Part shown: one piece after another, positions 41,427-50,461 of the stretch | How positions within the stretch are numbered: position 1 is the stretch's first letter | Layout of the letters: each line of letters opens with the position of its first letter | From: CAYOOP01 sp964405685 | GTDB lineage: Bacteria > Pseudomonadota > Alphaproteobacteria > Rickettsiales > SXRF01 | Direction: 5' to 3' | Length of the DNA stretch: 64,000 nucleotides | NCBI GenBank assembly: GCA_964405685.1 | Contig: CAYOOP010000002.1 | Coordinates: forward strand, 62,001 to 126,000 | Position numbers and translations under genes: made by a program | Notes under the pieces: model-generated | The model's input: the letters and a program-made list of their open reading frames with translations, nothing else | Database searches by the model: none | Told to the model about the DNA's origin: nothing

Positions 41427-42494
41427 GTGAAAAAACTCATCTGCTTACTCGGACTTCTTGCGCTGGCTGCTTGCGCTGGGGGGCAAAAACCAACGGCGGT
41501 TAAGGTTGGCAAGCCTTACAGTGTGGCCGGAGAAACCTATACACCTGCGCAAAACGATGGGTATGACGAAGAGGGCATCGCCTCTTGGTACGGTCCAGGA
41601 TTCCACGGTGGCCGTACCGCGAATGGTGAAACGTTTGACAGTGGCGATTTAACCGCTGCACACCGCACCTTGCCGATGCCTTCGTTTGTGAAGGTAACCA
41701 ATTTGAAAAACGGCAAAGAGATCGTGGTGAGGATCAACGACCGCGGACCCTTCAAAAAAGGCCGGATTATTGATCTTTCCAGTGCTGCCGCGAAACGCAT
41801 CGATGTGCACGGTTTGCAGCATGTGCGTGTGCAATATTTGAAAGACAAAACTGAGCGCTATTGGGCAGAAAACCACTTGAGTACGAAGGATATTACCTTT
41901 GCAAAAAACAGCCCGGTTGAGCGGCCAACCGAGATTCAAAGCGTTGCCGATGAGGGAAGCGATGAGCCCTCCGCGCCGATACTTTCGGTTTCGCAAAGTG
42001 AGCTTGCGCCGGCGTCTAAATCTACCAAGCCAAGCAAGGCTGCTAAAAATACCAAGCCAAAATTTTCGCTTGTAAGCAATGCTGAGGCGGCTGAAATCGA
42101 AAGGCGGGATTCGATTCCCGTTGAAAACAGCAATCTCAACCAGGCGGTAGGGGGTGAGAATATTATCATTACAAGGGACGATGAAAATCCTTTGAAACCA
42201 CTGGTGAATGCCCCGCCACCTAAGCTCAAGCCTGAAAAATCACCACCACCGATGCCTAACCGCGGTGGGTACTATGTGCAAGCAGGTGCATTTTCACGCG
42301 AGGAAAACGCCAATGGGCTAGCCAGCAAGTTATTGCCGGTGGGGTCTGCGACCGTATCTCCCATACAAACTTCTAAAGGAACTACGCTTTATCGTGTTTG
42401 GGTTGGGCCGGAGCCATCGCGGGAGGCCGCACAACAGGTGGTAGAAAAATTGCGCACACTGGGGGTTAATGATGCGCGCGTGGTGGTACAATAA
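41427..42494 (+). CDS. rlpA: Septal ring lytic transglycosylase RlpA
   Basis: RlpA digests naked glycan strands at the septum. The 355-residue lipoprotein has a lipobox (LAAC, Cys about 16), the double-psi beta-barrel domain (GIASWYGPGFHGGRTANGE and VRINDRGPFKKGRIIDLS with catalytic Asp) and a Lys/Pro-rich linker leading to a C-terminal SPOR domain (GGYYVQAGAFSREENANGLA) that binds denuded peptidoglycan. The start is a GTG at 41427 with TAGGAG upstream. It lies between mltB-like and dacC genes. Confidence 0.94.
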   Translation: MKKLICLLGLLALAACAGGQKPTAVKVGKPYSVAGETYTPAQNDGYDEEGIASWYGPGFHGGRTANGETFDSGDLTAAHRTLPMPSFVKVTNLKNGKEIVVRINDRGPFKKGRIIDLSSAAAKRIDVHGLQHVRVQYLKDKTERYWAENHLSTKDITFAKNSPVERPTEIQSVADEGSDEPSAPILSVSQSELAPASKSTKPSKAAKNTKPKFSLVSNAEAAEIERRDSIPVENSNLNQAVGGENIIITRDDENPLKPLVNAPPPKLKPEKSPPPMPNRGGYYVQAGAFSREENANGLASKLLPVGSATVSPIQTSKGTTLYRVWVGPEPSREAAQQVVEKLRTLGVNDARVVVQ

Positions 42495-42498
42495 ATCC

Positions 42499-43620
42499 AT
42501 GCGGTTTAGCCTTGCGATGGTGCTTTTAGCTATGGTGCCCTTGCCCGCGTTGGCAATGGACACTATCGCCAAACAAGCCTATATGGCGGATTTTGATACC
42601 GGCACGGTGTTGCTTGCGAAAGAAGCGGATACACCCGTGCCGCCGTCCTCCATGAGCAAATTGATGACGGCGTATATCACCTTTGGACGCCTCAAAGAGG
42701 GTAAGGCAGAATTCGATCAAACATTTAAAGTCAGCGAAAAAGCCTGGGCGATGCAGGGTTCGAAAATGTTCGTGCACGTGGGCGATGATGTGCGGCTAGA
42801 GGATTTGATCCGCGGCATGATCATCCAATCCGGGAATGATGCGTGCATTGTGATCGCTGAGGGCTTAAGCGGTAGTGAAGAAGCTTTTGCCACTGAGATG
42901 AATGCCACAGCAAAGAAACAGGGTCTTACAGGTAGCCATTTTGTGAACGCCACCGGCTGGCCGGATGAGGCGCAGTTGATGACTGCTCACGACCTGGCAA
43001 CGCTGGCTCAACACATCATCACAGATTATCCGGAATATTATCATTTCTATTCCGAGCGTGAATTTACCTATAACAACATCACTCAGCCCAATCGTAACCG
43101 CCTTCTCGGATCGGACATCGGTGTCGATGGCCTCAAAACCGGCCACACGGAAATCGCCGGTTATGGCATTACGCTTTCGGCTAAGGATAAAGACACCGGT
43201 CGACGGGTGATTTTGGTCATTAATGGATTAAATAGTGATGATGATCGGGTCAAAGAAGGTGACCGTCTGCTCCGGTATGGGCTCAAGGCATTTGAAAATA
43301 AAACCATCCTGAAAGCGGGCGAAGAAGTGGCGCGCATTCCGGTGTGGATGGGGGCTGATGAAGAGGTTGCATTGGTCGCTGAAAAAGATGTGATGGTGAC
43401 GCTTGCCAAATCCGCATCCGCCAATGCCGAGGTGAAAGTGAAATATGAAAATATTGCGCAAGCACCTGTATCAAAAGGAAGTCAGTTAGCTAACTTGGTT
43501 ATTTTTGTGCCCGACCAGGAGTCGGTTATTATCCCTCTCGTTGCTGGGCAAGACGTCAAAAAAATGAGCTGGGTCAGGAAGGCGCTTTTCGTTCTTAAAT
43601 ATAAGCTCCTGGGTCACTAA
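42499..43620 (+). CDS. dacC: D-alanyl-D-alanine carboxypeptidase (DacC type)
   Basis: The enzyme trims the terminal D-Ala of peptidoglycan pentapeptides. From the ATG at 42499 the product has 373 residues: a signal peptide (RFSLAMVLLAMVPLPALA), the SxxK motif SMSK with Ser51 and Lys54, SGND for the SxN motif, LKTGHTEIAGYGIT for KTG, and a beta-rich C-terminal domain ending in an amphipathic tail (WVRKALFVLKYKLLG) that could anchor it to the inner membrane. Start and stop both abut the neighbouring genes. Confidence 0.95.
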   Translation: MRFSLAMVLLAMVPLPALAMDTIAKQAYMADFDTGTVLLAKEADTPVPPSSMSKLMTAYITFGRLKEGKAEFDQTFKVSEKAWAMQGSKMFVHVGDDVRLEDLIRGMIIQSGNDACIVIAEGLSGSEEAFATEMNATAKKQGLTGSHFVNATGWPDEAQLMTAHDLATLAQHIITDYPEYYHFYSEREFTYNNITQPNRNRLLGSDIGVDGLKTGHTEIAGYGITLSAKDKDTGRRVILVINGLNSDDDRVKEGDRLLRYGLKAFENKTILKAGEEVARIPVWMGADEEVALVAEKDVMVTLAKSASANAEVKVKYENIAQAPVSKGSQLANLVIFVPDQESVIIPLVAGQDVKKMSWVRKALFVLKYKLLGH

Positions 43621-44219
43621 TGTTTATCACCTTTGAAGGCGGCGAGGGTTCCGGAAAGACAACGCAGATTGCGATGTTGGCTGAGTATCTGGAGCGTCAG
43701 GGCAGGGCGGTTGTCGTCACCCGCGAACCCGGCGGCACACCCGCGGCAGAGGCCATTCGCGAGTTTTTGATGGATGCCAAACAATCGGGTATTTCACCGC
43801 TCACCGAAACACTCATGTTTTTGGCTGCGCGTAGCGAGCATGTAGAAAAACTCATCAAACCGTCACTGGCTGAGGGAAAATGGGTACTGTGCGACCGCTT
43901 TGCGGATTCGACGTTTGTCTATCAAGGCATCGCCCGCGGTTTAGGTGTTGGCTTCCTTAAAGCGCTGCAACGCCATGTGATTGGTGAATTTGCCCCGCGT
44001 CTCACCTTTTTACTCGATATCCACCCAGCGGAAGGGTTGAAACGAGCCGCCGATCGCCGCGGTCAACAAACGCGCTTTGACACGCTGGGCCTTGATTTCC
44101 ACACCCAAGTGCGCGATGGATTTTTGCAATTGGCGAAGGCAGAACCGGAACGTTTTCGGGTGATTGATGCGAGTGAGACGCCGGACGTTGTCCATAACGC
44201 AATTATCAAACAGCTCTAG
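43620..44219 (+). CDS. tmk: Thymidylate kinase
   Basis: Tmk phosphorylates dTMP to dTDP. The 199-residue protein has the P-loop FITFEGGEGSGKTTQ, the DRFADSTFVYQGIARGLG motif, and the lid RAADRRGQQTRFD. The start shares a base with the dacC stop (TAATG). The length is standard. Confidence 0.97.
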   Translation: MFITFEGGEGSGKTTQIAMLAEYLERQGRAVVVTREPGGTPAAEAIREFLMDAKQSGISPLTETLMFLAARSEHVEKLIKPSLAEGKWVLCDRFADSTFVYQGIARGLGVGFLKALQRHVIGEFAPRLTFLLDIHPAEGLKRAADRRGQQTRFDTLGLDFHTQVRDGFLQLAKAEPERFRVIDASETPDVVHNAIIKQL

Positions 44220-44257
44220 CGCTTGACGCGAGTTGCCATCTCTATATTGATGGTTCT

Positions 44258-45175
44258 ATGAATCTCCCTCTCTTCGGACATACCGAACAACTAGACTGCC
44301 TTCTTGCCACACAAGAACAAGGGCGGCTGCCGCATGCGTTGCTGATTTCGGGGCCTAAGGGTATCGGCAAGGCGACGTTTGCGAAGCATTTAGCGGTAAA
44401 GTTACTCGGTGCGAATGAAGCGGCTCAGGCGAGAATGGATGCTGGTTCGCATGCAGATTTTATGGTGATTGCTCCAGAATATGACGAAAAGAATGAGGAA
44501 TATAAACGCGAAATCGGTGTGGATGAAGCCAGGAGAATTCCGGAATTTATGAGCAAAACGCCGGGTGAGGCGCCATATCGGGTAGTGCTTATTGATTCGG
44601 TGGATGAGCTCAACACCAACGCCGCCAACGCCATTTTAAAAATTCTCGAGGAGCCGCCACCGCAAGCGGTGCTGCTTTTGGTTTCGCACAATCCCGCCTC
44701 GCTTTTGCCGACCATTCGTTCGCGCTGCCAGGTCGTGACGCTAACGCCACTGGGTGAGGACAACTTCCGAGAATTGTTACTTGAACTCGCGCCCGAAATT
44801 AGTCGGGATAATGTACAGATGCTAGGGGAGTTGAGTTATTTCTCTCCGGGGTTGGCCTTGCAATATCACAATTTGCAGGCGCTAAAGCGTTACGATGAGT
44901 TGGAAAATATTTTGAGAGATGCCCCAAATTTTAATGGCGCGAAGATTCATGCGCTGGCGGATTCCATCACCCAAAAGCAGCGCCACAGCCAGTTTGGAAT
45001 TGTTCGTAATATGTTGCTCGCCTTGCTCGCTGAGCGTGCACGGCGGGACGCGGCATGGGCACCGCTGTGGTTTGCTGCAAATCATCATTTTTCACTGGCT
45101 GAGTCGGCGCATCTTGATTACAAATCAACGCTCCTTGGTTGGTTTGAACAGATGCGAACGGCGAAAGCAGCGTAA
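44258..45175 (+). CDS. holB: DNA polymerase III subunit delta'
   Basis: HolB is a clamp-loader subunit. The 305-residue AAA+ protein has a P-loop (LLISGPKGIGKATFAKHLAV), ESVDELNTNAANAILKILEEP-like VDELNTNAANAILKILEEPP, LVSHNPASLLPTIRSRCQ for the SRC motif, and a helical C-terminal domain. The zinc-binding cysteines of the E. coli protein are not present. It follows tmk by 38 bp as in most proteobacteria. Confidence 0.95.
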   Translation: MNLPLFGHTEQLDCLLATQEQGRLPHALLISGPKGIGKATFAKHLAVKLLGANEAAQARMDAGSHADFMVIAPEYDEKNEEYKREIGVDEARRIPEFMSKTPGEAPYRVVLIDSVDELNTNAANAILKILEEPPPQAVLLLVSHNPASLLPTIRSRCQVVTLTPLGEDNFRELLLELAPEISRDNVQMLGELSYFSPGLALQYHNLQALKRYDELENILRDAPNFNGAKIHALADSITQKQRHSQFGIVRNMLLALLAERARRDAAWAPLWFAANHHFSLAESAHLDYKSTLLGWFEQMRTAKAA

Positions 45176-45178
45176 ATA

Positions 45179-46696
45179 ATGAGCAAAGACAAACACTTTT
45201 ACATTACCACTCCTATCTATTATGTAAACGACAAGCCCCACCTGGGCCATGCGTACACGTCGGTTGCCTGCGACATGATCGCGCGGTTTAAGCGGCTTGA
45301 TGGTTACAACGTGCATTTTCTAACCGGTACGGACGAACACGGCCAAAAGGTCGAGAAATCGGCCGATGCGGCGGGGGTAAAGCCGAAAGATTTTGTGGAT
45401 AGTGTGGCGGTGCATTTTCAGGATATGAACCGGTTGATGAATATCAGCTGCGATGATGTGATTCGTACGACCGAACCTCGTCATATTAAGTCCGCTCAAG
45501 CGCTGTGGAAGCGGATGGAGGAGCGGGGGCATATTTATCTGGGGAGTTATTCGGGGTGGTATTCGGTGCGGGACGAAGCTTACTACCAAGAATCAGAGTT
45601 AATCGGTGGCAAAGCGCCCACGGGCGCAGAGGTGGAGTGGGTCGAGGAGCCGAGCTATTTCTTCAAGCTCTCGGCGCTTGAGAAGCCATTGTTGGAATTC
45701 TATGAGAGGCACCCGGACTTCATCGCCCCAATCTCGCGGCGGAATGAAATTATCAGTTTTGTGAAGGGGGGGCTCAAAGACCTTTCCATTTCACGGACGA
45801 CGTTTTCCTGGGGTATTCCAGTACCAAATGATCCTAAACACATCATGTATGTGTGGTTGGATGCGCTGGCTAATTATCTTTCCGCCCTTGGGTTTCCGGA
45901 GAAAACGCCGCTGATGGAACATTTCTGGCCGGCGGATCTGCACATGGTTGGAAAGGATATTTTACGTTTTCATACAGTCTATTGGCCAGCGTTCTTAATA
46001 GCGGCGGATTTGCCACTTCCAAAACGTGTGTTTGCCCATGGGTGGTGGACGGTGGAGGGGGAGAAAATGTCGAAGTCTCTTGGTAATGTGATCGCACCAG
46101 CGGAATTGGTCGAGCAATATGGGTTGGACCAGACGCGTTGGTTTTTGATGCGTGAAGTGCCCTTTGGGAACGATGGAAACTTTGCCCGTGAGGCAGTGAA
46201 GAACCGCATTAACAGTGAACTTTCCAACAATATTGGTAACCTTGTGCAGCGAACTCTCTCTATGGTTCATAAGCATTTTGACGGGAAAGTTCCGCCGTGT
46301 TCTGACGACGTGTTTGAACCGGAAATTCTTGATTTATTATATGGTAAACACCGCATTCACCAAGATAACATTAACAGTCAGCTCTTACATATTGAACTAG
46401 AAGATATTTTGGCGATTTCGAATTATGCAAATGGCTACATTGATCGCATGGCGCCTTGGGGGCTGAAGAAGACGGACCCGGAAAAAATGGGGCATGTACT
46501 CTATGCGCTTGTGGAAATTATTCGTTGTTTAGCACTTTATTCGCAGCCTATTGTTCCAATTTCTGCATCTAAAATATTAGATACTATAAATATTAAATTG
46601 GAAGATCGTAATTTTTCTAATTTGAGAAAAGAAAAACGTCTTGCTCCTGGTGCTACGATCAACCCACCAACTCCTGTGTTTCCAAGGGTGGAATAA
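45179..46696 (+). CDS. metG: Methionine-tRNA ligase
   Basis: MetG charges tRNA-Met. The 505-residue class I synthetase has the HIGH motif as HLGHAYTSVACDM, GTDEHGQKVEKSA, the connecting region with GWYSVRDEAYYQESEL, and KMSKSLGN. It is the shorter form without a C-terminal dimerisation domain and lacks the CxxC zinc knuckle. The 3' third (from about 46.3 kb) is clearly more AT-rich than the 5' part. The stop shares a base with the tatD start (TAATG). Confidence 0.97.
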   Translation: MSKDKHFYITTPIYYVNDKPHLGHAYTSVACDMIARFKRLDGYNVHFLTGTDEHGQKVEKSADAAGVKPKDFVDSVAVHFQDMNRLMNISCDDVIRTTEPRHIKSAQALWKRMEERGHIYLGSYSGWYSVRDEAYYQESELIGGKAPTGAEVEWVEEPSYFFKLSALEKPLLEFYERHPDFIAPISRRNEIISFVKGGLKDLSISRTTFSWGIPVPNDPKHIMYVWLDALANYLSALGFPEKTPLMEHFWPADLHMVGKDILRFHTVYWPAFLIAADLPLPKRVFAHGWWTVEGEKMSKSLGNVIAPAELVEQYGLDQTRWFLMREVPFGNDGNFAREAVKNRINSELSNNIGNLVQRTLSMVHKHFDGKVPPCSDDVFEPEILDLLYGKHRIHQDNINSQLLHIELEDILAISNYANGYIDRMAPWGLKKTDPEKMGHVLYALVEIIRCLALYSQPIVPISASKILDTINIKLEDRNFSNLRKEKRLAPGATINPPTPVFPRVE

Positions 46697-47481
46697 TGTT
46701 TCTGGTTGATTCCCATTGCCATCTCGACTTTTCGGAGTTCAAAGAGGATATAGACGCCGTGGTGGAACGCGCGAGGGGCGCGGGGGTGAAGGTGATGCAG
46801 ACTATCTGTACCGAGATGGCAGAGTTTGATGGCTTGCTGGCTCTCACCAAGCGTTTCGACGAGGTGTATTGTTCGGTGGGGGTGCATCCGCATGATTCGG
46901 GGAAGTTTGAACTGGTGCCCTCTTCCGTGATTATTGAAAAAACTCAACATGATAAGGTGATTGGTATCGGCGAGACGGGGCTTGATTATTTTTACGACAA
47001 GTCCGATAGGGGGCTGCAAAAACAAAGCTTTATCAATCATATACACGCATCTCAGGCAACTGGCGTTCCCATCATTGTGCATTCGCGTGAGGCCGAAGCC
47101 GACACAATTGATATTATTTCATTGGAATATCAACGTTCTAAATTCTGTGGTGTGATACATTGCTTTACATCTACGCAGGAACTTGCTGATAAAATGTTAG
47201 AGATTGGATTCTATATTTCCTTCTCTGGTATCATCACTTTCAAGAATTCCGAGAAAATCCGCGAGGTAGCGAAGACTGTTCCGATGGATCGAATTTTGAT
47301 TGAAACAGACTCCCCTTTTCTGGCCCCCGTGCCGTATCGAGGAAAAAGAAATGAGCCTTCTTATGTTAGTGAAGTCAACAAGATGCTGGCTGACATTAAA
47401 CAGGTATCGCCCGAAGAAATGGCAAAAGCTTCAACTGAGAACTTTTTTAGGTTGTTTTCGAGGGCTGCTCGTCCACAATAA
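46696..47481 (+). CDS. tatD: TatD-family metal-dependent hydrolase
   Basis: TatD proteins are metal-dependent DNases or hydrolases with a TIM-barrel fold. The 261-residue protein has LVDSHCHLDFSEF (metal His pair), GVHPHDSGKF, IGIGETGLDYFYD, IIVHSREAEADTI, IHCFTSTQELADK and LIETDSPFLAPVPYRGKRNE. It is preceded by metG as usual. The middle part is AT-rich compared with most of the window. Confidence 0.96.
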   Translation: MFLVDSHCHLDFSEFKEDIDAVVERARGAGVKVMQTICTEMAEFDGLLALTKRFDEVYCSVGVHPHDSGKFELVPSSVIIEKTQHDKVIGIGETGLDYFYDKSDRGLQKQSFINHIHASQATGVPIIVHSREAEADTIDIISLEYQRSKFCGVIHCFTSTQELADKMLEIGFYISFSGIITFKNSEKIREVAKTVPMDRILIETDSPFLAPVPYRGKRNEPSYVSEVNKMLADIKQVSPEEMAKASTENFFRLFSRAARPQ

Positions 47482-47483
47482 TT

Positions 47484-47555
47484 GTCATTCTCGGCCTTGA
47501 GCCGAGAACCCATCGGACATTTTTGATGGATCCTCGTGTCAAGCACGAGGATGAC
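47484..47555. repeat. Family A palindromic element between tatD and purA
   Basis: The ends are GTCATTCTCGGCCTTGAGCC and GTGTCAAGCACGAGGATGAC. Hairpins are CTCGGC-cttga-GCCGAG and CTCGTG-tcaa-GCACGAG. The middle pair is CCATC / GATGG. It fills the convergent gap between the tatD and purA stops. Confidence 0.9.
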
Positions 47556-47563
47556 ATGCGTGG

Positions 47564-48853
47564 CTAATCCACAAACGGGTCTTTAACCAAAATTGTATCC
47601 TCCCGTTTCGGGCTGGTGGAGAGCATGGCCACCTGGCAGCCGATCAGCTCCTCGATGCGGCGGATGTATTTGACGGCGGCGGCGGGTAGCTCAGCGAAGC
47701 TACGTGCGCCTTTGGTGGTCTCCTTCCAGCCGGGGTGGGTTTCGTAAGTAGGCTTTAGGCCGGCTTGGGCTTTGGCGGAGGCCGGCATGTAGTCATAGGC
47801 TTTGCCATCTAGCGTATAGCCGGTGCAGATTTTTATTTCATCGAAACCGTCGAGCACATCAAGCTTAGTAAGGGCGATGCCAACGATGCCGGAGACTTGC
47901 ACGGCTTGTTTGACGAGTACGGCGTCAAACCAGCCGCAGCGGCGGGCGCGACCCGTGACGGTGCCAAACTCATGGCCGATTTCGCCGATTTTTTTGCCGA
48001 TGTCGTCAAACAATTCGGTCGGGAATGGGCCGCTACCAACGCGGGTGGTATAGGCTTTGGTGATGCCGAGGATGTAGGAACCTCCAGCGCCCAAACCGCT
48101 GCCGATGGTGGAGGAGCCAGCGACCGTGTTTGAGGAGGTGACAAAGGGGTAGGTGCCGTGGTCACAATCCAGCATGATGCCTTGCGCGCCTTCAAAGAGG
48201 ATGCGTTTGCCTTTGCGTTTTAAATCAGCCAGTAAGCGCCATACAGGTATAGCAAATGGCAAGATTTTCGGTGCAACCTCCAGGAGCGGGTTCAATAATT
48301 CTTCCCGCGTCATTAGTGGAAGTTTAGCGGCTGCGAGTAAGGCATTGTGAACAATGAGTAAGGCATCGATCTTTTCGGCGAGGACGTCTTTGTCCGCCAG
48401 ATCACACACGCGAATAGCGCGGCGGCCGACTTTATCTTCATACGCTGGGCCAATGCCACGGCCGGTGGTGCCGATTTTGCTGTTGCCACGCAGAGCCTCT
48501 GCGGCTTGGTCTACGCGTTGGTGAATAGGCAATATTAATGGAGCGTTCTCGGCGATTTTTAAATTCTCAGGTGATATTTTGACGCCAAGTGCCGATACAG
48601 TATCAATTTCTTTGAGTAGCGCGACAGGATCAACAACGACGCCGTTGCCGATGATGGAGAGCTTTCCACCACGAACGACACCGGAAGGAAGCAGGCTGAG
48701 TTTGTAGGTGACGCCATCGACAACGAGGGTGTGGCCGGCGTTGTGGCCGCCTTGGAAACGCACGACGACATCGGCGCGTTCAGAAAGCCAATCCACCACT
48801 TTGCCTTTGCCTTCATCGCCCCATTGGGAGCCTACGACTACAACGTTTGTCAT
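47564..48853 (-). CDS. purA: Adenylosuccinate synthase
   Basis: PurA joins IMP and aspartate with GTP in AMP synthesis. The 429-residue protein begins NVVVVGSQWGDEGKGKVVDW with the GTP loop, has RFQGGHNAGHTLVVDG, GTTGRGIGPAYEDKVGR, FEGAQGIMLDCDHGTYP and TVTGRARRCGWFDAV. It follows hisZ in the same direction, with a 143-bp family A repeat between them, a neighbourhood typical of alphaproteobacteria. Confidence 0.98.
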   Translation of the reverse strand: MTNVVVVGSQWGDEGKGKVVDWLSERADVVVRFQGGHNAGHTLVVDGVTYKLSLLPSGVVRGGKLSIIGNGVVVDPVALLKEIDTVSALGVKISPENLKIAENAPLILPIHQRVDQAAEALRGNSKIGTTGRGIGPAYEDKVGRRAIRVCDLADKDVLAEKIDALLIVHNALLAAAKLPLMTREELLNPLLEVAPKILPFAIPVWRLLADLKRKGKRILFEGAQGIMLDCDHGTYPFVTSSNTVAGSSTIGSGLGAGGSYILGITKAYTTRVGSGPFPTELFDDIGKKIGEIGHEFGTVTGRARRCGWFDAVLVKQAVQVSGIVGIALTKLDVLDGFDEIKICTGYTLDGKAYDYMPASAKAQAGLKPTYETHPGWKETTKGARSFAELPAAAVKYIRRIEELIGCQVAMLSTSPKREDTILVKDPFVD

Positions 48854-48874
48854 AAAACATTCCTATTGAATTGT

Positions 48875-49017
48875 GTCATCCCGGCGGAGGCCGGGATCCA
48901 TCGCGCCGAGTCTTCGGCGCAAAAAGATCCTGTACGCCGCTTGCCGCGGCTACTGGATCCCGTGTCCATTCCTCCTTCGCCCTTGCTTCGCAAGCTCGAG
49001 GTCGGGCACGGGATGAC
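48875..49017. repeat. Family A palindromic element between hisZ and purA
   Basis: It opens GTCATCCCGGCGGAGGCCGG and closes GTCGGGCACGGGATGAC. Inside are hairpins GCGCCGAGTCTTCGGCGC, CCGCTTGCCGCGG and GCTTGCTTCGCAAGC-like CTTGCTTCGCAAG, and the pair GATCCAT / CTGGATCC. At 143 bp it is the longest family A copy without a gene. It lies between two co-directional genes. Confidence 0.9.
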
Positions 49018-49035
49018 GAGGTGTTGGTTTGTCAC

Positions 49036-50052
49036 TTATTTCTCTCCTAGAATTACAGTATATCCATCAGCAATTGCGGCGCTTATTTCTTTTTCATCAA
49101 GCGTTTTGATATGTTTGACAGACTTCTCTTTGATTGCTGGCAATAATTCGCGCAAACGCTCGGCGAAGAAGGAGCAGCCGACGGCTTGTTCATCACCAAT
49201 CATATAACGTCCGCCGCGGCCGAGTTCCTGGGTGCTGCCGCTGGCAAAAAACGAAAAGCTGATGCCGGAGTAATAGTCGAACCCACGCCGTTCAGTAACG
49301 TCGATGGTGATGCGAGTGTCTGAAGCAGGAAGTGCTGCGACAACGTTTTCCAATTCTGTAATCATGGCTTGCGCCTGTGGCGGCAAGGGCAGGGCTTTGA
49401 TTTTAGGCAACACCACTTTGGCTTCACCCGCCGTTTCCATCAGTTGGTTGAGTAAATCAGCGTTTTTGAGACCGGATTTTTTCAGTTTTGCACTGTCCTT
49501 CTCGGCGATCGCCTCGATGGCTTGCTCGCTCGCACCCTCAGCCAACAGAGCAATTAAGGGAGGAAGGTGAATATCCACGGTAATATTTTGAACGCCTGCA
49601 TTTTTAAGTGCACGCAGAGATACAAAGATCACTTCTGCCTCAGCGTTTTTTGCTGCTCCCACAAGTTCAAGCCCCACTTGGCGGAGCTGGCGGCTTTCTT
49701 CGAGTGAGTTGCCTTTGAGGCGTAGCACGGAACCCGCGTAGGCTAAACGAAGAGGGCGCGGAGCTGAGCGTAGACGACTCTTCACAATGCGGGCTACTTG
49801 GAGCGTCATATCCGCACGCACGCCCATGACGCGGTTGGTTTCAGGGTCTATGACACGCAGGATATGCGGGCTTAAGTCCGCACCGCGGCCGGCGAGAAGA
49901 TTATCCGTATATTCTAAAAGGGGGGGGGCGATGAGTTGGTAGCCAAATTGGTCGAAGGTGCGGCTCAGGCCGGAAACCAGTTGCGCCTCGGCACCCGCCT
50001 CGGGAGGCAGCACATCATAACATCCGGAGGGCAGCAGGCTTTGATATGACAT
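49036..50052 (-). CDS. hisZ: ATP phosphoribosyltransferase regulatory subunit
   Basis: HisZ is a histidyl-tRNA synthetase paralogue that activates the short form of HisG. The 338-residue protein has LPSGCYDVLPPEAGAE, LIAPPLLEYTDNLLAGRG, RVMGVRADMTLQVARIV, ESRQLRQVGLELVG and RRGFDYYSGISFSFF, matching the catalytic-core fold. It lacks a C-terminal anticodon-binding domain, which separates it from true HisS. hisG is not in the window. A SemiSWEET gene is divergent from it. Confidence 0.93.
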   Translation of the reverse strand: MSYQSLLPSGCYDVLPPEAGAEAQLVSGLSRTFDQFGYQLIAPPLLEYTDNLLAGRGADLSPHILRVIDPETNRVMGVRADMTLQVARIVKSRLRSAPRPLRLAYAGSVLRLKGNSLEESRQLRQVGLELVGAAKNAEAEVIFVSLRALKNAGVQNITVDIHLPPLIALLAEGASEQAIEAIAEKDSAKLKKSGLKNADLLNQLMETAGEAKVVLPKIKALPLPPQAQAMITELENVVAALPASDTRITIDVTERRGFDYYSGISFSFFASGSTQELGRGGRYMIGDEQAVGCSFFAERLRELLPAIKEKSVKHIKTLDEKEISAAIADGYTVILGEK

Positions 50053-50113
50053 ATTCGCTAGACTTTTGAGGGATTTCCACTATCACACTCACGCCCAACT
50101 CACAAGGAATAGT

Positions 50114-50362
50114 ATGACCGAAGTAATAGGCTTGCTCGCCGCGTTTTTTACCACGGTTGCCTATGTTCCGCAGACAATTAAGATATTGAAAACGAAAGAT
50201 ACAAAATCACTTTCACTGGGAATGTATTGTTTGATTACCACCGGGCTTGCGCTATGGCTTATCTATGGCATTTTGATAGGTGACACCCCGATTATCATCG
50301 CCAACGCCATCACCGTTGTGCTCTCCGGCACTATTTTGGTGATGAAGTTGAGGAATGGATAA
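50114..50362 (+). CDS. SemiSWEET-type sugar transporter
   Basis: SemiSWEETs are three-helix proteins that dimerise to carry sugars. This 82-residue product starts at an ATG with AAGGAA upstream and has TEVIGLLAAFFTTVAYVPQT with the PQ motif, then LSLGMYCLITTGLALWLIYG and a third helix (IIANAITVVLSGTILVMKL). The size and the motif order are typical of the PQ-loop family. Confidence 0.9.
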   Translation: MTEVIGLLAAFFTTVAYVPQTIKILKTKDTKSLSLGMYCLITTGLALWLIYGILIGDTPIIIANAITVVLSGTILVMKLRNG

Positions 50363-50365
50363 TTC

Positions 50366-50453
50366 GTCATTCTGCTGATTGCAACGCAATCGAGCAGAAT
50401 CTCCTTTTACTCCATGAAATCCTGCGCAATCGCTTTGCGATTCGCAGGATGAC
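50366..50453. repeat. Family A-like palindromic element between SemiSWEET and psd
   Basis: The ends are GTCATTCTGCTGATTGCAAC and GCGATTCGCAGGATGAC. Hairpins are ATTCTGCT-GATTGC-...-GCAATCGAGCAGAAT and CCTGCG-CAATCGC-ttt-GCGATTCGCAGG. It has the GTCAT/ATGAC closure of family A with a divergent core. It fills the gap between convergent genes. Confidence 0.88.
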
Positions 50454-50461
50454 GGGACAGG

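Noticed and set aside
49036..50052. Histidyl-tRNA synthetase (HisS)
   Set aside because: The protein is too short and lacks the anticodon-binding domain; the purA neighbour fits HisZ.
3871..50453. CRISPR array
   Set aside because: The repeats are palindromic, dispersed, differ in core and are not spaced by unique spacers; no cas gene is present.
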